Part shown: positions 32,761-43,248 of the stretch, in pieces
How the letters are laid out: the number at the start of each line of letters is the position of its first letter
Numbering within the stretch: position 1 is the stretch's first letter
Origin: Heterohyrax brucei
Taxonomy: Eukaryota > Chordata > Mammalia > Hyracoidea > Procaviidae
Assembly: GCA_028571685.1 (NCBI GenBank)
Contig: CM053146.1
Coordinates: 21,363,431 to 21,427,430 of the forward strand
Reading direction: 5' to 3'
Length of the DNA stretch: 64,000 nucleotides
Position numbers and translations under genes: made by a program
Notes under the pieces: generated by a model
Told to the model about the DNA's origin: nothing
Seen by the model: only the letters and a program-made list of their open reading frames with translations
Databases searched by the model: none

Positions 32761-33880
32761 AGCAGCCACCCCCTATGTGGGAGCTGTACTGCTATTCATG
32801 CAGGAAGCCCAGACGTGGGACTGGGTGGAACAGGCCAAGACGAAGACTCACTGTGGAGGACTAGGGAGAGAAGAGAGCTCTGCCTAACTTAGTGGGCACC
32901 AAATTCCAATGGTACCCATTCCATGAGGGGCCAGTCCAGCACTGGCCTGGTCAGGGGATGTGGGTACTTTCACAGGGTGCCACAGAGCCCATGTGGCAGA
33001 AACACTGTAGCTTCCTCCTTTGGCCATAGGAACTGCTTGCTGGGCTGCTTGGTTGTCTCTGAGCTCCTTCTCCTGCCCTTCCTCCTGCTTGTCATTTTTG
33101 CCTTCCTCTAGTTAATGTAACTTCAATAATATTTAGTCAATCTCCCTTTGCTCAAATGAAGATCTCAAACAAAATCAATTCTTATGTATGCAAGCATTTT
33201 TCCCAACAGCTGCCATTGGTTTGGGCAACCAGATGGCTCTTAACATTCATTTGGCTGTCAGAGAGAGCCGTGCATGCCAGATTCAAAATTCCTGGTGCAG
33301 GGAGCAAAGGGTCTAAATGAAGTTAGGGGATGGAAGAAGTGCCTCATCACCAGGGTCGAGGAGAGAGAGGCTCTGACAGGCCAGGCCCACAGTGGGTTCC
33401 CTGGGCCTCTCTGCAGCCATGGCACTGGGTATACATTCTCTGCAGCAGCCCCTTTCCTGCGCAGAGTTAAGCACAGGACCACCAGTGGGCCAGACCACTG
33501 AGCAGAGAGGGGAATTAGAAAGCAAGCTGGTCTGATCTGGGCAGCAATGGCTGGGGGTGGCTTCTAGGCACTTTTAGGAGCAATGGCAGAGGTGCTGGGA
33601 GTCCACTTTGAGATGCCTCACTTGGTGGGCACTAGACTGAGGTTCAGAGATCTTGTTTCAGAAGGTTCTTCCTTGCGTGGCCCACTGAGAAACGTGGCTC
33701 AGCCCCTCTGGGATCTGTCCACTGGTCCCATTCCCTCCTTCCCACTAAACTCAGGTTTTCAGCAAACAGTTGGTCAGACACTGGGTATGAGAGGGTGGGC
33801 AAGGCCTGGTTGCTGCCCTCAGAGGCATCTCATGCTGGTGGGGCAGTCAGACAGAAGTAGAATCTTGCCAGGGCTCTTAA
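32761..33880. other. No recognisable feature
   Basis: About 1.1 kb of GC-moderate unique-looking DNA. Overlapping short open frames at 33258-33525 and 33583-33945 lack motifs, and no splice context supports them as exons. If the window holds a missed exon or enhancer, this block and 61641-63290 are the likeliest places. Confidence 0.4.
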
Positions 33881-33889
33881 GCATACCGT

Positions 33890-33965
33890 GCAAGGCGGTG
33901 CTGCTTGTCTTTGCTGTACATCAGAATCACCTGAGGTGCTTCTGAAAATGCCACACTGAGTGGCT
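33890..33965 (+). repeat. MER20-like fragment
   Basis: GCTGTACATCAGAATCACCTG followed by AGGTGCTTCTGAAAATGCC is the diagnostic block of MER20 and related hAT elements. Only one block is preserved. Confidence 0.4.
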
Positions 33966-34029
33966 TTGTTCAAGCACTTCTGAACAACTGTTTGAGGCAG
34001 TCACTGGTGAAATTATACCCAACCTTCTG

Positions 34030-34123
34030 CATCAACTCTGTGCTAAGTGCTTTTATTCATGCTTTAAAAAGCCAATTCATTTAACCTATAAAACATTAGG
34101 AGGCAGATATTGTCATTAACTGC
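34030..34123 (-). repeat. MIR SINE fragment, antisense
   Basis: TCTGTGCTAAGTGCTTTTATTC, CCAATTCATTTAACCTATAA and AGGAGGCAGATATTGTCATT are reversed MIR blocks. It is cut at the right by an AfroSINE. Confidence 0.6.
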
Positions 34124-34322
34124 CCAAAACCCAATTCATTGCTGTTGAGTTGATTCCAACTCACAGTGGCCCTGGAATACAGAATAGAGCTGCCCCATGG
34201 GATTTCCAAGGCTATAATCTCTACAGAAGCAGACTGTCACATCTATCACCCATGCAGCAGCTGGTGGGTTCAAACTGCTGACCTTCTGGTTAGTGGCTGA
34301 GTGCTTTAACACTGCACCACCA
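34124..34322 (-). repeat. AfroSINE (long type), antisense
   Basis: CCCAATTCATTGCTGTTGAG, TTGATTCCAACTCACAGTGG, AGCTGCCCCATGGGATTTCC, AGAAGCAGACTGTCACATCT, GGTGGGTTCAAACTGCTGAC, CTTCTGGTTAGTGGCTGAG, CACTGCACCACC. It abuts the RTE copy that begins at 34323. Confidence 0.9.
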
Positions 34323-34414
34323 CTCTTGTTGTAGATACTCATTGTTGTGGCCACTGTGTCAATCCATTTTCTTGAAGGTCTTCCTCTTTTTCACCGACGC
34401 TCTACTTTACCAAG

Positions 34415-34900
34415 TGTCTTAGTTATATAATGGTGCTTTAACAGAAATATCACAAGTGGATGGCTTTAAAAGGAGAAATTTTATTTTGTCACAGTCAAGC
34501 TGGCTCAAAGGCCAAATTCAGGATGTCAGCTTCAGGGGAAAGCCTTTTCTGTTGGCTCTGGAGGAAGTTCTTTGTCATCAATTTTTTCCTGGACTGGGAG
34601 CTCCTGAGGTTCAGGGACTCCAGTCCTTTCCAAAGGACATTTTGTGCTCCTGGCACTGCTTTCCTGGTGGTAGGAGGTCCCTATTCTCTGCTTGTCTCCC
34701 TTTCCTTTGGATCCCAAGAGATGGCTTCAAGGCACAATACACTGATTCCCACCCCAGCAACACAACTGCTGCCCATCTTCCCTTATTAACCTCATAGAGA
34801 CAGAATTTATAACATACGGGAACATCACAGAACACCAAGAATCAAGGTCTAGCCAAACAGCTCTACACAGTTTTGCGGAGACACAATTCAATACATGACA
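34415..34900 (-). mobile_element. Solo LTR, ~520-bp family, inside RTE
   Basis: TGTCTTAGTTATATAATGG to CAATACATGACA, 486 bp, with flanks CCAAG (34410-34414) and CTAAG (34901-34905), a 5-bp duplication with one mismatch. RTE sequence continues in register across it. The copy is somewhat shorter than its relatives. Confidence 0.85.
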
Positions 34901-36287
34901 CTAAGCATGATCTTCTTCTCCAGGGCATTAATTGTGGATGCAAGTAAAATGAAATCCCTGACAACTTCAATCTTTTCTCCATTTATCATAATGCTGCTTA
35001 CTGGGCCAGTTGTGAGGACTTCTGTTTTCTTTACGTTGCTGTGCAATCCATACTGAAAACTGTAGTCTTTGATCTTCATCATTAATTGCTTCAAGTCCTC
35101 ATCACTTTCAGCAGGCAGGGTTGTGTCACTGGCACATCAAAAAGTGTTAACGGCTCTCCCTCCCAGCCTGATGCGGCATTCTTCATCATATAGTCTACTT
35201 TCTCTGATTATTTGATTATTTGTTTCTCTGATTATTTGTTATATAGTTCTACTTTCTCTAATTATGGTGAAAGGATATAATACTGGCATACATCTTTCCT
35301 GAGTTTAAACCATGCAATATCCCACTGTTTTGCAAAAATGACTGTCTCTTGGTCTACTTTCAGGTTCTTCATGAGGACAATTAAATGTTCTGGAATTCCT
35401 ATTTTTTTGCAATGTTATCTATAATTTTCTGGGAACCATACGGTTGAATGATTCTTCATAGTCAATAAAACACAGGCAAACATCTACCTGGTATCCTCTG
35501 CTTTCAGTCAAGATTCATCTGACACCAGCAACAATATCCTTTATTCTACATCCTCTTCTGATTTTCTGGTAGTTCCCCATAGATGTACTCCTATAACCAT
35601 TTTTTACTTAACTTCAACAAAATTTTACTTGAGTGTGTTATTAATTATATTTTGCCACTAATTTCTGCATTCTGTTGGATCGTTTTTCTTTGGAATGGGC
35701 AGAAATATGGATCTCTTCCAGGTGGTTGGTAAGCTAGCTGTCATCCAGATTTCTTGCCATACACGAGTGTGTGCTTCCAGTGTTGCAGGCATTTGTTGCA
35801 ACATCTCAGTTAGTATTCTTGCAGCCTTGTTTGTCACCAGTGTTTTCAGTGTAGTTTTGACTTTTTCCTTCAATATCATTATATGTTATCTCCTGAATCG
35901 GTTGAATGCCAACAAATTATTTTTGGTGCAGTTATTCTATGTGTTCCTTCCATCTTATTTCGATGCTTCCTGTATCATTCAATATTTTGCCCACACAGTG
36001 TATTTCGACTCAAGACTTGAATTTTTTCCTCAGTTCTTTCAGCTTGAGAAATGTCAACTGAGTTTTCCCCTTCTGATTTTCTAACTCCAGTTCTTCTCAC
36101 ATTTTATGTTAATACTTCCTCTTCTTGAGTTGCCATTTGAAATGATCTGGTCAGCTCTTTCCCTTCATAAATTCTTCCATTTAGTTCAGATACTCAATGT
36201 TCAAAAGCAAGTTTCAGAGTCTCTTCTGACATCTATTTTGCTCTTTTCTTTTTTCTTGTCTTTTTGATGATCTCTTGCTTTCTTCAT

Positions 36288-36808
36288 TGTTTTAGTTAGC
36301 TAGGGCTGCTCTAACAGAAATATCACAGAGTGGATGGCTTTAACAAAGGAAGGCTTATTCTTACATAGTCTGGTAGGCTGCAAGTCCATATTCAGGGTGT
36401 CTGCTCCAGGGGAAGGCTTTCCCCTAGTCGGCTCGGGAGAAAAGTCTGGCATTGTATCAGTCTTTGTCCAGGGAGCGTCTTGGCGCAGGAACCTCAGGTC
36501 TGAAGGATACACTCTTCTCCCGGTGCTGCTTTCTTGATGGTACGAGGTTCCCAATTCTCTGTCTGCTTCTCTGTACTTTTATGTCTTGTAGGATGAAAGG
36601 ATTAAGGGTGGGGCAAACCATACTCCAGGGAAACTCCCTTTACAGTGGAGCTGGGAGGTAATCCTATGAAGGGATTTACGCTCCACCCTAACCTTTAACA
36701 TACAGCATAGGAAAACCACAAAATGAAGGACAGTCACAAGATACGGGAATCATGGCCCAGCCACATGGCTACACATATTTTTGTGGGGACACAATTCAAT
36801 CCATGACA
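36288..36808 (-). mobile_element. Solo LTR, ~520-bp family, inside RTE
   Basis: TGTTTTAGTTAGCTAGGGC to CAATCCATGACA, 521 bp, with flanks TTCAT (36283-36287) and CTCAT (36809-36813), differing by one base. The RTE sequence to the left (CTTGCTTTCTTCAT) and right (ATATGATGTCCTTC) joins directly when the LTR and one flank copy are removed. It is very close to the copy at 1319-1842 by eye. Confidence 0.85.
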
Positions 36809-37238
36809 CTCATATATGATGTCCTTCATGTCATCCTATGACTTGTCTTGTCTCAGTCATTAGTGTTCAGTGATCCAATTCATTCTCGAGACGGTCTCTA
36901 AACTCAGGTAGGATATATTCAAGGTCATACTTTGTCTCTTGTGGACTTGTTTTAATTTTCTTCAGCTTCAATTTGAACTTACATATGAGTAACCGACGGT
37001 CTGTTCCACAGTCAACCCTTAGCCTTGTTCTGACTAATATTGAACTTTTCCATCATCTTTTTTGACAGATACAGTTGATTCAATTCTTGTGTTTTCCATC
37101 TAGTGAGATCCATATGGATAGTCACTGTTTACACTGTTGAGAAACAGTATTCGAAATAAGTAAGTTGTTGGTCTTGCAAAATTTCATTATGTGATCTCCA
37201 GCACTGCTTTAATTGCCAATGCCATTAGCCTTCTGAAA

Positions 37239-37444
37239 ACCAAAAACTCAACCCATTGTTGTTGATTCTGACTTACAGCAACCCTATAGGTTACAGTAGA
37301 ACTGCCCCAGAGGGTTTGCAAGGCTGTAAATATGTATTAAAGTAGCCTACCACATCTTTCTGTAGTGAAGCTGCTAGTGGGTTTGAAACAGCAACCTTTC
37401 AATTAGCAGTAAAAGTGCTTTAACCACTGCAATACCAGGGGTCC
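37239..37444 (-). repeat. AfroSINE (long type), antisense
   Basis: ACTCAACCCATTGTTGTTGA, TTCTGACTTACAGCAACCC, GAACTGCCCCAGAGGGTTTG, AAGTAGCCTACCACATC, GCTAGTGGGTTTGAAACAGC, GCTTTAACCACTGCAATACC. It sits at the 5' side of the RTE copy. Confidence 0.85.
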
Positions 37445-37449
37445 TACAT

Positions 37450-39038
37450 TAGCCATTAGAGAGATACAAATCCTAACTACAATGAGATACTACCTCATCT
37501 CTGCAAAAATGGTACAGATTACAAAAACAGGTAACAACACATGCTGGTGAGGTTGTGGGGAGACTGGAATCCTTATTCACTGCTGGTGAGATTGTTAAAT
37601 AGTAGAACTAGCATGAAAAACAGAATAGCACTTCCTCAAAAGGCTAGAAACAGAGCAAAATTATGATCCAGCAGTCCCACTACTATGTATACACCCTTAA
37701 GATCTAATAGCTGTGACACAAACAGACATATACACACTAATGTTCACTGCAACATTATTCACAATAGCAAAAAGATGGAAACAATTTAAGTGCCCATCAG
37801 TGGATGAATGGATGAACAAAATGTGGTACATACATAACATGGAATTCTTTATGAAGCTATGAAGAATAACAGAGCTGTGATGGCACAGTGGTTAAGAGCT
37901 TGGCTGCTAACCAAAAGGTCAGCCGCTTGAATCTACCAGCTGCTCCTTGGAAACCCTAAGGGCAGTTCTGCTCTATCCTATAGTCAGAATGGACTCAATG
38001 GCAACAAGTAGTTTTGGGGAGGGCTACAGTTCATAAAACACCATATAACATGGATGAATCTGAAGGACATTATGCTAAGTGAAATAAGTCAGTCACAAAA
38101 GGACAAATACCACGTGAGACCTCTACTATGAAGACCCATGAAAAGCTTTATACCCAAAACGAGACAATCTCTGATGACTATGAGAGAGGGGAGACGTGGG
38201 AATGGAAAAGCACTAAATACACAATAGATAAGTAGTAACTTTAGTGAAGAGTAAGTACATAATACTGGGGCAAAGCACAACTAGTCCAAGGCAAAGTAAC
38301 AGAATCTCCACAGGCACATGCAGACTCCACAAGAGGCTTCATTACTGGTCTGAGAGTTGTGGGAACGTCTAGCTCAACTGGCGTGACAGAGTTTCTTTAA
38401 AAAAATGTTCTACCTTCTACTTTGGTGAGTAGCCTGGGGGGTCTTAAAAGCTTGTGAGTGGCCATCTAAGATATCAGTGGTCTCACACAGCCTGGAGTAA
38501 GGGACAACAAAGAAAACTAAATACACAGGGGAAATATTAGCCCAAATGGCTAATGGACCACAACTACTGCAGCCATCACCAGACTGAGCCCTGCACAATT
38601 AGATGGTATGTGGCTACTACTACCCACAGGTATGACAGGGATCATAATAGAGGGGCCTGGACAGGGACAGAGGAAAATGTACAAAAAATTTTACCTCACA
38701 GACACACAGTAAGACTAGACTTACCAGTCTGACAGAGACTTGAGAAGTTGAAAAAGTATGGCTCCCAGACACCCTTCTAACTCAGTTCTGAAGTCATTCC
38801 TGAGGTTTACTCTCCAGCCAAAGATTAGACAAGCCTATGAAACTAAATGGGCACACCAGCCCAGGGGCAACGACAAGGCAGGAGGGGTCAGGAAAGCTGG
38901 TAATGAGGAATCCACGGTTGAGAAAGGGAGAGTGTTGACCTGTCATAGGGTTGCCAACCAATGTTACCAAACAGCATGTGTATTAATTATTCAATGAGAA
39001 GCTAGCTTGTTCTGTAAATCTTCATCTAAAGCACAGTA
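37450..39038 (+). mobile_element. L1 LINE, ORF2 end and 3' UTR
   Basis: Plus strand. CATTAGAGAGATACAAATCC, AATGAGATACTACCTCATC, CACTGCTGGTGAGATTG, TATACACCCTTAAGATC, ATGTTCACTGCAACATTATTC, AAGTGCCCATCAGTGGATG and ACATTATGCTAAGTGAAATA are the ORF2 C-terminal coding region. The 3' UTR follows from about 38095 to an A-rich end at 39038. An AfroSINE at 37869-38015 interrupts ORF2. Frames are dead. Confidence 0.8.
37869..38015 (+). repeat. AfroSINE (short type)
   Basis: GAGCTGTGATGGCACAGTGG, TTAAGAGCTTGGCTGCTAAC, CCAAAAGGTCAGCCGCTTGA, CTGCTCCTTGGAAACCCTAA and GGACTCAATGGCAACAAG. The deletion type without the middle segment. It interrupts L1 ORF2. Confidence 0.85.
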
Positions 39039-39176
39039 AAAAGGACAAATACCACGTTTCCATATCTTTCAAAAGACAAAAAATAGGTATATGTGCTGAA
39101 AGCAACTTTCTTTGGTGGTTACCAGGGATAGCAGGAAGAGGGAGGAGGAATTGTCTCTAGACAGTCTGACCCAAAC

Positions 39177-39327
39177 ACCAAACCTGGTGTTGTTCAGTGT
39201 GACTCACAGTGACCTTACAGGGCAGAGTGGAACTGTCCCATATGGTTTCCAAGGATCAGGAGATTCAAATTGCCAGTCTTTTGTTAGTAGCCATAGCTCT
39301 TAACCACCGTGCTATCATGGCTCCCTC
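39177..39327 (-). repeat. AfroSINE (short type), antisense
   Basis: CCAAACCTGGTGTTGTTCAG, TGTGACTCACAGTGACCTTA, GGAACTGTCCCATATGGTTT, CCAAGGATCAGGAGATTCAA, CTTAACCACCGTGCTATCAT and GGCTCCCT. Diverged but complete. Confidence 0.8.
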
Positions 39328-39483
39328 TGGACAGTAGACATTTGTTATTTTAGGTGATGGGAAAGGCCATACCAAATGTAGGGGGTGAACTGAGCTACCC
39401 TGACCACAGTTAATGATGACACTAAGATGTACACAAGTATAAGGGACATTACTAGTAAGTGCTATAACAAATACACAATTTTG

Positions 39484-39640
39484 GAGCCCTGGTGGCACAG
39501 CGGTTATGAGTTCAGCTGCTAACCAAAAGGTCAGCAGTTTGAATCCACCACCTGCTCCTTTCAGACATTACAGGGCAGTTTTACTCTGTCTTACAGGGTC
39601 GCTATATGTTGGAATTGACTCAATGGCAACAGGTATACAT
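39484..39640 (+). repeat. AfroSINE (short type)
   Basis: GGAGCCCTGGTGGCACAGCG, GCTGCTAACCAAAAGGTCAG, AGTTTGAATCCACCACCTGC, TTACAGGGTCGCTATATGTT and GACTCAATGGCAACAGG. It carries clear A-box and B-box-like stretches. Confidence 0.9.
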
Positions 39641-40689
39641 AATTTTGCAGCAACAGCAGTAACAACCAAAAAATTTATAAGTGGTCACCTAGGGAGACAG
39701 GTATGCATATACATGTACAAGAAGGTGTATATGTGTATATACACCTGTATGTGTACATATATAGGTATATCCGTAAGTATACGCATATACATGTTTATAT
39801 GTGCTGCCCACATCTATTAAAAAGAACCCATGGTCACAGTCATGGACAATTCCCAGACACAAGGAATTACGTTGCAGGACTGCTACTGGTTTGAAGGCTT
39901 AGGACCATAGTCTTTAGGACAACTTGGTCAACTGGCATGACATAATGCATAAAGTTCATGTTCTACATGCTAGTTTGGTAATCAGTATCTAAGGTATTAA
40001 AACTTAGAAGTGGTCATCAAAGATACAACTACTGTTGGACTCTACTGGTCTGGAGCAAAATAGAGAAAAGGAATCCAAAGACTCAAAGAAGAAACTAGTC
40101 TACAGAACTAACTGCCTGTGTAAAAACCATGGTTTCATCTATACTGAGACCAGAAGAATTAGAAGGTGCATGGCTACTACTAGTGACTATTCAGACCAGG
40201 GACACAACAGATGGATCTGAAATGAATGATATAAAATAGTAGAACAAACCTCAAATTCTTAAAAATGGCAAGACTTCATGGATTAATAGATACTAGAGGA
40301 ACCTTCAAGGAAAGTTCCACTAGAGGAACCATGCCCAGATGTACCCTTTAAACTTTGAACTCTTGGAGGTTGTCTTTCAGTTGGATAATAGATGGGCTCA
40401 TAAAATAAACAGTATCACCCACGAGTACTACCTACTTCAGACCAAATGATCAACATTTACCCTAAAGCAAGAAGTTTGGAGGTAGGTTAGGGGGAGCTAG
40501 ATTAACAGAAACTGAGCAGTTGGAACAAAAATAATGAGAAAGTTGAAACAATGTGGAAAATATAACTGATGCCACTGAAAAAATGCACAGAAATTGGTAA
40601 AAAGGGCATCTGATTTGCTCTATAAACTTCCACCAAAAAGAATAAAATATTTAAAAGTTGGAAAAAAGTATTAAATAATATATTGAACT

Positions 40690-40834
40690 GCGAAAATGTA
40701 TTGCAAAAGACCTCCTTAAAGTGCTAAGAAGCAAAGACATAACTTTAAGGATTAAAGTGTGTCTGACCCAAGCCATCCAAGTCATGGTGCTTTTAACTGC
40801 CTGACATGCATGAATAAGCTGGACAATGAATATG
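40690..40834 (+). mobile_element. RTE LINE fragment, sense
   Basis: TTGCAAAAGACCTCCTTAAA, GTGCTAAGAAGCAAAGACAT, TAAAGTGTGTCTGACCCAAG, CATGCATGAATAAGCTGGAC: the sense version of the RTE region seen in antisense at 8810-8930. It ends at an AfroSINE that starts at about 40836. Confidence 0.75.
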
Positions 40835-40835
40835 T

Positions 40836-40993
40836 TACATGTGGTGTGTTGGTTAAGCATTCCAGCTGCTAACCGAAAAGGTTGGTAGTTCAAATCCACC
40901 ATGTACTCCTAGCAAATTCTATGGGGCAGTTCCACCTCATTCTATAGGGTTGCCAAGAATCAGAATCGACTCAACAGCAGTGGGTTTGGATTT
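40836..40993 (+). repeat. AfroSINE (short type)
   Basis: GTGGTGTGTTGGTTAAGCAT, CCAGCTGCTAACCGAAAAGG, GTAGTTCAAATCCACCATGT, TTCTATAGGGTTGCCAAGAA and ATCGACTCAACAGCAGTGGG, ending in GTTTGGA. Short type, 5' end a little degraded. Confidence 0.85.
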
Positions 40994-41009
40994 TACAGTG
41001 TTTAATATC

Positions 41010-41250
41010 ATCACTCACTTCTTGAAACTTGCCTGTAGGGGCTTCAGTTCCAGGGTTACTTCTTTTGGGAAATACTTCCTGACTACCTCCTACCATAGGC
41101 TGTTGGGTGCCTTCCTACTGTGTTCCTACACTAACGTGTCCCTCATACACCTTCACTGCCTGGATCTTCTGCAGGACAGCTACTCTATGCAGCAGGGCTG
41201 TGTTCCCAGGGCCTCACAATGCCCTGACTGAATGAGGAAATAACTGTTAA
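41010..41250 (+). repeat. L2 LINE 3' end
   Basis: GGGTTACTTCTTTTGGGAAA, TACTTCCTGACTACCTCC, GTGTTCCTACACTAACGTG, TCATACACCTTCACTGCC and CTGACTGAATGAGGAAATAA follow L2 3' order on the plus strand. 41251-41900 has nothing I recognise. Confidence 0.5.
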
Positions 41251-42059
41251 GAGTTCTGTGAGAAAGGGACACCAAGATATGATTACACAAGTATGTGATG
41301 CACTGGGAGGAGACCTTATGAAAGGTAAAACAGGAGGGAACAGGAGAAGATGAAGGAACTTCATACCATAATGCAGGCCTGATTCCTAAGAAGTGGGAAG
41401 AAGGGAGGATCAAGTAGGAAGAGTTTCAGACTTCAGGGAAGTTCTAAGAAAGAGTTGATCAGGCCATTGGGGAGATCTTGAGCCAATTACCCATTGTAAG
41501 AATCTCACAGCTCATTAGAATGGACCAGCACTAGTACCACCAACATGCTTGGTTATTGACTGGAAACAGCCCAAGGGAAGCATGGCCTCAGCTTAAATGC
41601 AGTGGATACAGAGAAAATGCTGGGGCTTTCACTGATTTTGCACTCCACAGCAGCAGATCTAAGCCCCACATTTTCATGGTTGCCACAGTAACTCACAGAC
41701 TGGAGGCTGGCCACATCCCAAGACTGCAGGGTAAAAACTAGCAATGCTAAGAGCTTTCACCTTGATATAGGGAGAGGAAGTGTGTTCATAGGCCCCCTGA
41801 GCCAGCTTTCATATCTTCATATTAAGCAGGTTCATTCGGAACACAGTAGGGTTTAGATATTAAAATTGTTACTAAAGTTATTTTCAATTCTGCACATTTC
41901 CTCCCAGGTCTTAGCCATGTTTACATTACTGCAATTATTATGCAGATAGTACTTTATACTTTTAGAAAAATTGTTAATTATAATAATTATTATTCCCTCA
42001 TGTTTCTGCCACAGTTTTCATAATTTTTAGTGTTTGAATAATATTAAAAAGTGGATTAT

Positions 42060-42283
42060 CATAATTTCCTAAACCACTCCCCTACTGTTCAACATTTTCA
42101 CTGTTCCTGTTTCCTTACAACTAATGCTCATATATACATCTTTGGGCATAACTAGTTTCTATTGAATTAAGCATCCAGAATAAATTTCTAGGCATGAAGT
42201 AACAGAATCAATAGTTTTACGACTAAGTTTTGCCAAACTGCTTTCTAAAAATGTTTGTCAGCTCTGATTTATAATGTGTCAGC
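42060..42283 (-). repeat. Ancient L1M-type fragment, antisense
   Basis: CCACTCCCCTACTGTTCAAC, TACAACTAATGCTCATATAT, GCATCCAGAATAAATTTCTA, GGCATGAAGTAACAGAATCA and TTTTGCCAAACTGCTTTCTA follow a widespread antisense L1M ORF2-end pattern. It is cut at the right by an AfroSINE. Confidence 0.5.
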
Positions 42284-42437
42284 CAGTCACTGCTACTGAG
42301 TCAATTCTGACTCATAGCAGCCTTATAGGACAGAGTAGATCTGCTCCATAGAGTTTCCAAGGAATGCCTGGAGGATTTGAACAGCTGACTCTTTGGTTAG
42401 CAGACAGAGTGCCTATCTACTATTCCACCAAGGTTCC
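42284..42437 (-). repeat. AfroSINE (short type), antisense
   Basis: AGTCACTGCTACTGAGTCAA, TTCTGACTCATAGCAGCCTT, GACAGAGTAGATCTGCTCCA, CCAAGGAATGCCTGGAGGAT, TTGGTTAGCAGACAGAGTG and CCACCAAGGTTCC. Short class. Confidence 0.85.
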
Positions 42438-42444
42438 AGTTATA

Positions 42445-42990
42445 ATGTGTATGAGTTATTTATTGCTATGTAACAAATGACCACAAAACACAGTGCTCAA
42501 AAGAATGTGCATTTATTATCTCAGTTTCTGTGGATCAGGGGTTTGTGCATAGCTTGGCTGGGCTCTCTGCTTCAGGGTCTCTTATAGGCTGCAGTGATGG
42601 TGTTAATGAGGCTGGGGTCTCATTTGACCGCAGGGAAATAGTCTTTCCTAAGCTCACATTTAGACGGTGGCAGAATTCAGTTTCTCACGGGTTTCTGTTT
42701 TTTGCTGGCTGTTGACTGGCTGCTGACCTTAGGGTCTTGTCATCTGGGCCTCTTCAACACAGCCACTTTCTTTATCAAAGCATGCAAGCTGGGAATGCAA
42801 TAAAGGGTCTGCCTGGAAAATAGAAGCCACAGTCTTTTGTAACCTAATCACATAAGTGACATTCCCTCAACACTGTCATATTCTATTGGTTAGAAGCAAG
42901 AGGAATAAAGAAAGAGGATTATACAAAGTCAAGACTGCCACAAACAAGGATGACTGGGGCTACCTACCACTGATGCCATCGAGGACATAC
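42445..42990 (-). repeat. MLT1-family LTR, antisense
   Basis: GTTATTTATTGCTATGTAAC, AAATGACCACAAAACACAGT, CATTTATTATCTCAGTTTCT, GTGGATCAGGGGTTTGTGC, GCTTGGCTGGGCTCTCTGC and, farther on, ATATTCTATTGGTTAGAAGC match the order of an antisense MLT1-type MaLR LTR found across placentals. It is distinct from the elephant ~520-bp LTR. No duplication is visible. Confidence 0.7.
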
Positions 42991-43061
42991 GCATGTACCA
43001 ATTTTAGTATAACATTCAAAACTAACACTGAGTGTTCTAGCACTTAAATCTTACTAGTGTA

Positions 43062-43221
43062 CCCCAAACCCACTGTAGTCAAGTTGATTCTGACTCATAG
43101 ACACCCTGTAGGACAGAGAAGAACTGCCGCAAAGAATTTCCAAGGAGTGCCTGGCAGATTTCAACTGCCAATGTCATGATTAGCAGACACAGCACTTAAC
43201 CACTATGCCACCAGAGTTTCC
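43062..43221 (-). repeat. AfroSINE (short type), antisense
   Basis: CCCAAACCCACTGTAGTCAA, GTTGATTCTGACTCATAGAC, GAAGAACTGCCGCAAAGAAT, AGGAGTGCCTGGCAGATTTC and TTAACCACTATGCCACCAGA. It is close to the left side of the next L1. Confidence 0.85.
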
Positions 43222-43248
43222 ATTACTAGTATACTAGATGTAAAACAC

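Larger units (their letters stand above)
34323..37238 (-). mobile_element. RTE LINE (RTE1_LA-like), long but broken copy
   Basis: Minus-strand RTE, read in pieces: 34323-34414 and 34901-36287, then 36809-37238. LTRs occupy 34415-34900 and 36288-36808. A jump at about 34927, from the region after CTTCTCCAGGG to TTAATTGTGGATGCAAG, marks an internal deletion of about half a kilobase compared with the order in 8406-9953. Beyond the RT region (to about 35890) the copy continues into upstream RTE sequence (GATCATCTCTTGCTTTCTTCAT, then ATATGATGTCCTTC, GTCTGTTCCACAGTC), so it extends further 5' than the first copy. The RT piece at 35658-35879 keeps WKRSIFLPIPKKNDPTECRN. All frames are broken. Confidence 0.85.
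39039..40640 (+). mobile_element. Old L1 LINE 3' UTR, carrying two AfroSINEs and a microsatellite
   Basis: GGACAAATACCACGTTTCC and TTTGGTGGTTACCAGGGA begin an old L1 3' end. Further plus-strand 3' UTR blocks follow at 39820-40640 (CTGAGACCAGAAGAATTAGA, AGGTGCATGGCTACTACTAG, TATAAACTTCCACC, AATAAAATATTTAAAAG tail), matching 57180-57726. AfroSINEs lie at 39177-39327 (minus) and 39484-39640 (plus). An imperfect TATATG/GTGTATA microsatellite lies at 39703-39800. More than one L1 insertion may be merged here. Confidence 0.6.
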
